From the NCBI GenBank assembly GCA_045534165.1, contig JAZSJD010000098.1:1-7477 (forward strand): a DNA stretch of 7,477 nucleotides, given 5' to 3'. The number at the start of each line of letters is the position of its first letter. Position 1 is the first letter of the stretch. Positions 5,728 through 7,477 of this stretch are shown piece after piece. A program made the position numbers and the translations under genes. Under the pieces are notes generated by a model. The model saw only the letters and a program-made list of their open reading frames with translations. It did no database searches and had not been told where the DNA came from. The stretch comes from SIG575 sp045534165 (lineage in GTDB: Bacteria; Bacillota; Clostridia; Oscillospirales; Acutalibacteraceae).

Positions 5728-5758
5728 GAGCAGGTTTTGAAGCCTGCTCTTTTGTTTT
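5728..5758 (+). terminator. Second plus-strand terminator-like hairpin at the recombinase 3' end
   Basis: GAGCAGG (5728-5734) pairs with CCTGCTC (5743-5749) around an eight-base loop, followed by TTTTGTTTT (5750-5758). The T-run overlaps the stop codon of the minus-strand recombinase. Read on the minus strand no T-run follows, so it would block plus-strand transcripts entering the recombinase gene rather than end the recombinase message efficiently. Confidence 0.65.
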
Positions 5759-7451
5759 ATGCGGATTTAGTAATATACTCAACAGCTACACCTTTTCGGG
5801 TATCTGCCTTGTAATTACTTCCGCATTCGGGTATTTCAATGTACCCGATAAATTTGTAATGGATCATAATCCTCTGACTGCGGTTTTTACCAACTCCTTC
5901 GGTTTCATAAACTGTTATCTCATCAATGAGTTCCCGAAGGAGTGGTGCTGTCAGCTTTTGCATTTCCATAAATCTTCGAATTGCACCAATAAATCGGTCT
6001 TTGTTCTGTTGCATTGTGCCGAGATTGTTTATCCTCTCATTTAGGGATGCAATCTTGGTTTTCAGTTCCATACGCTCTACTTCGTATTTGTGGGATAACT
6101 GCATAAACCATTCATCCGTCACCTTGCCCGAAACATTATCTTCATACAGCTTTTCGTAAAGCTCGGCAACCTTTTGATTCCGTACCGTACAACGTTGTAG
6201 TTCGCTTTGTAAGGCTTTTTGCTCATTGATAATATCCTTTTGTGTCTTTTGAGCAAGCAGGTCAGCAAAGGCTTCCTCATCGCTCTGTAAGAACATAGCC
6301 ATTCGCTTTAGTTCAAGCATTACCACTTGTTCTATGGCATCGGTTCGGATATAGTGTCGTGTTTCGCAAGTGCCACGTGTGTCCACTTTGTAGTTGGAGC
6401 AACTGAAATACTGAATATCCTTGTTTATGGTGTTTACGTGCGACCACAACTTGCTACCGCAATCGGCACAGTAGAGCAAATCACAAAACATATTCTTTTC
6501 GGCATTGTCCGCTTTCGGTGCTCGGCGTTTGGTTTTCTTGGTGAGTTTTTGTACCGCTTCAAAGGTTTCACGGTCAATAATCGGCTCGTGAACATCCTTG
6601 AACACCGCCCAATTTTCTTCGGGATTAGGAATACGAGCTTTGTTCTTAAACGACTTTGAGTAGGTCTTGAAATTGATTACATCACCGCAGTATTCTTGTT
6701 GAGCAAGTATCTTGGCTATGGTGGATTTGCACCATTTGTACGGATTGGGTTGTGCTTTCTTTCCGCCTCTGCCAAGTCCTTTTTCTCTCCAATACGCCAT
6801 TGGGATTAGCACCTTTCGTTCTTGAAGGATGCGAGCAATGGTTTCGTTGCCTTTACCTTCCAAACACATACGGAATATATCTTGCACCACCTGTGCGGCT
6901 TCGGAATCTATAATCCACTTCTTTTTGTTTTCGGGGGCTTTCAAGTATCCGTATGGTGGTTGAGATAACGGCTCTCCTGCGTTGCCACGAAGTCTGTGGG
7001 AGCTTCTGACCTTACGGCTAATATCTCTTGCGTACATTTCATTCATAACGTTACGAAAAGGTGCAAGTTCGCTTTCACCGTCTGCACTGTCTACACAGTC
7101 ATTTACTGCTATGAAGCGAATATTTCTATCGGGGAAGTAGGTGTCGGTGTAATATCCTACTTGCAGATAATCTCTGCCGAGTCGGGACATATCCTTTACG
7201 ATAATGACACTCACATATCCCATCTCAATATCCTCAAGCAGTTTTTGAAAGCCGGGGCGATTAAAGTTTGTTCCCGTATAGCCGTCATCCACATAACTGC
7301 GAGTATTGGAAAAGCTGTGTTCCTTTGCATATTTCTGCAACAGCTTCTTTTGATTAACAATAGAGTTACTATCGTTATCCGTTCCGTCATCACGGGATAG
7401 TCGGCAGTATAAAGCGGTTATGCCGACATTATCTTTTTTCTTCGACTGCAT
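5757..7451 (-). CDS. Large serine recombinase (TndX/TnpX-like)
   Basis: The 564-residue protein is a complete large serine recombinase of the type that excises and integrates clostridial conjugative or mobilisable transposons. The resolvase catalytic domain spans about 11-155, with probable nucleophile Ser19 in YCRLSRDD and the conserved MSRLGRDY at 88-95. The recombinase DNA-binding domain follows near 165-285. A zinc ribbon is formed by Cys328, Cys331, Cys351 and Cys362, then a coiled coil at about 400-480, and a C-terminal region resembling DUF4368. The ATG at 7451 has an excellent ribosome binding site, AAAGGAGGA (7464-7456), enclosed in an inverted repeat. The gene is richer in G+C than its left-hand neighbours (42% in one 60-base line counted by hand, against 32% in a rhaA line), consistent with transfer. 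Its 3' end faces the tRNA gene, and no cargo or transfer gene is visible, so any element must continue to the right. Confidence 0.95.
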   Translation of the reverse strand: MQSKKKDNVGITALYCRLSRDDGTDNDSNSIVNQKKLLQKYAKEHSFSNTRSYVDDGYTGTNFNRPGFQKLLEDIEMGYVSVIIVKDMSRLGRDYLQVGYYTDTYFPDRNIRFIAVNDCVDSADGESELAPFRNVMNEMYARDISRKVRSSHRLRGNAGEPLSQPPYGYLKAPENKKKWIIDSEAAQVVQDIFRMCLEGKGNETIARILQERKVLIPMAYWREKGLGRGGKKAQPNPYKWCKSTIAKILAQQEYCGDVINFKTYSKSFKNKARIPNPEENWAVFKDVHEPIIDRETFEAVQKLTKKTKRRAPKADNAEKNMFCDLLYCADCGSKLWSHVNTINKDIQYFSCSNYKVDTRGTCETRHYIRTDAIEQVVMLELKRMAMFLQSDEEAFADLLAQKTQKDIINEQKALQSELQRCTVRNQKVAELYEKLYEDNVSGKVTDEWFMQLSHKYEVERMELKTKIASLNERINNLGTMQQNKDRFIGAIRRFMEMQKLTAPLLRELIDEITVYETEGVGKNRSQRIMIHYKFIGYIEIPECGSNYKADTRKGVAVEYITKSA

Positions 7452-7476
7452 TTAGTCCTCCTTTCCGACAGTCGAA
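7441..7476 (-). promoter_or_regulatory. Inverted repeat enclosing the recombinase ribosome binding site and start codon
   Basis: TTCGACTG (7441-7448) and CAGTCGAA (7469-7476) are exact 8-bp reverse complements. In the minus-strand messenger they would form a stem whose 20-base loop holds AAAGGAGG and the ATG. The site could control translation, or act as a binding site for the recombinase or another regulator. Its role is inferred from position only. Confidence 0.5.
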
Positions 7477-7477
7477 C

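Larger units (their letters stand above)
5757..7477. mobile_element. Probable left part of an integrated serine-recombinase element
   Basis: A large serine recombinase with distinct base composition adjoins ordinary chromosomal genes, so an element is inferred with its left junction between the tRNA terminator and the recombinase stop (about 5652-5756). The exact end is not visible because such enzymes use very short core sequences, often only the dinucleotide GA, and GA occurs several times there. The other end lies outside the window. A lone domesticated recombinase is an alternative. Confidence 0.55.

Noticed and set aside
5540..5740. A 66-residue plus-strand reading frame across the tRNA gene.
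   Set aside because: It covers the tRNA and its terminator and has no ribosome binding site or recognisable protein features, so it is a by-product of the RNA gene.
1..7477. CRISPR arrays, rRNA genes or riboswitches.
   Set aside because: No regularly spaced direct repeats, rRNA-like sequence or recognisable riboswitch consensus was found; the intergenic stretches are all under 180 bases and are accounted for by promoters and hairpins.

Overview
The window looks like a chromosomal stretch from an AT-rich, endospore-forming member of the Clostridia (Firmicutes). The reasons are a clear spoIIID gene, an anaerobic-type radical-SAM activase, AGGAGG-like ribosome binding sites, A/T-rich codon use with TTG starts, and a TndX/TnpX-type large serine recombinase. 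The genus cannot be fixed from the sequence alone.

Layout, left to right. Positions 1-176 hold no convincing gene, but carry two back-to-back hairpins, the second of which is a good plus-strand intrinsic terminator. Positions 177-1476 are a two-gene minus-strand unit: an NrdG2-type radical-SAM activase followed, one base later, by a maltose/galactoside-type O-acetyltransferase. An 83-base divergent spacer separates it from spoIIID (1560-1811, plus), which has a candidate sigma-E-like promoter. The spoIIID stop codon abuts the stop codon of a minus-strand operon with no spacer. That operon, read from 5401 down to 1812, encodes a histidine phosphatase, L-rhamnose isomerase (rhaA), a sortase-fold membrane protein lacking two of the three sortase catalytic residues, and a four-pass membrane protein of unknown function. 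The four genes are 12 to 15 bases apart, each gap holding or overlapping a ribosome binding site.

Positions 5402-5574 contain two divergent promoters, one for the operon and one for a tRNA-Pro(CGG) gene at 5575-5651, which has its own strong terminator. Beyond a second plus-strand terminator-like hairpin lies a complete 564-residue large serine recombinase on the minus strand (5757-7451). It is visibly richer in G+C than the genes to its left. I read this as the left edge of an integrated mobile element whose body lies beyond the right end of the window, with the junction in about 5652-5756.

The only solid pathway assignments are rhamnose-to-rhamnulose isomerisation, sporulation control by SpoIIID, glycyl-radical activation for anaerobic deoxynucleotide synthesis, and site-specific recombination. 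The most unusual feature is the degenerate sortase-like protein and its four-pass membrane neighbour, encoded at the tail of a rhamnose isomerase operon and facing spoIIID.
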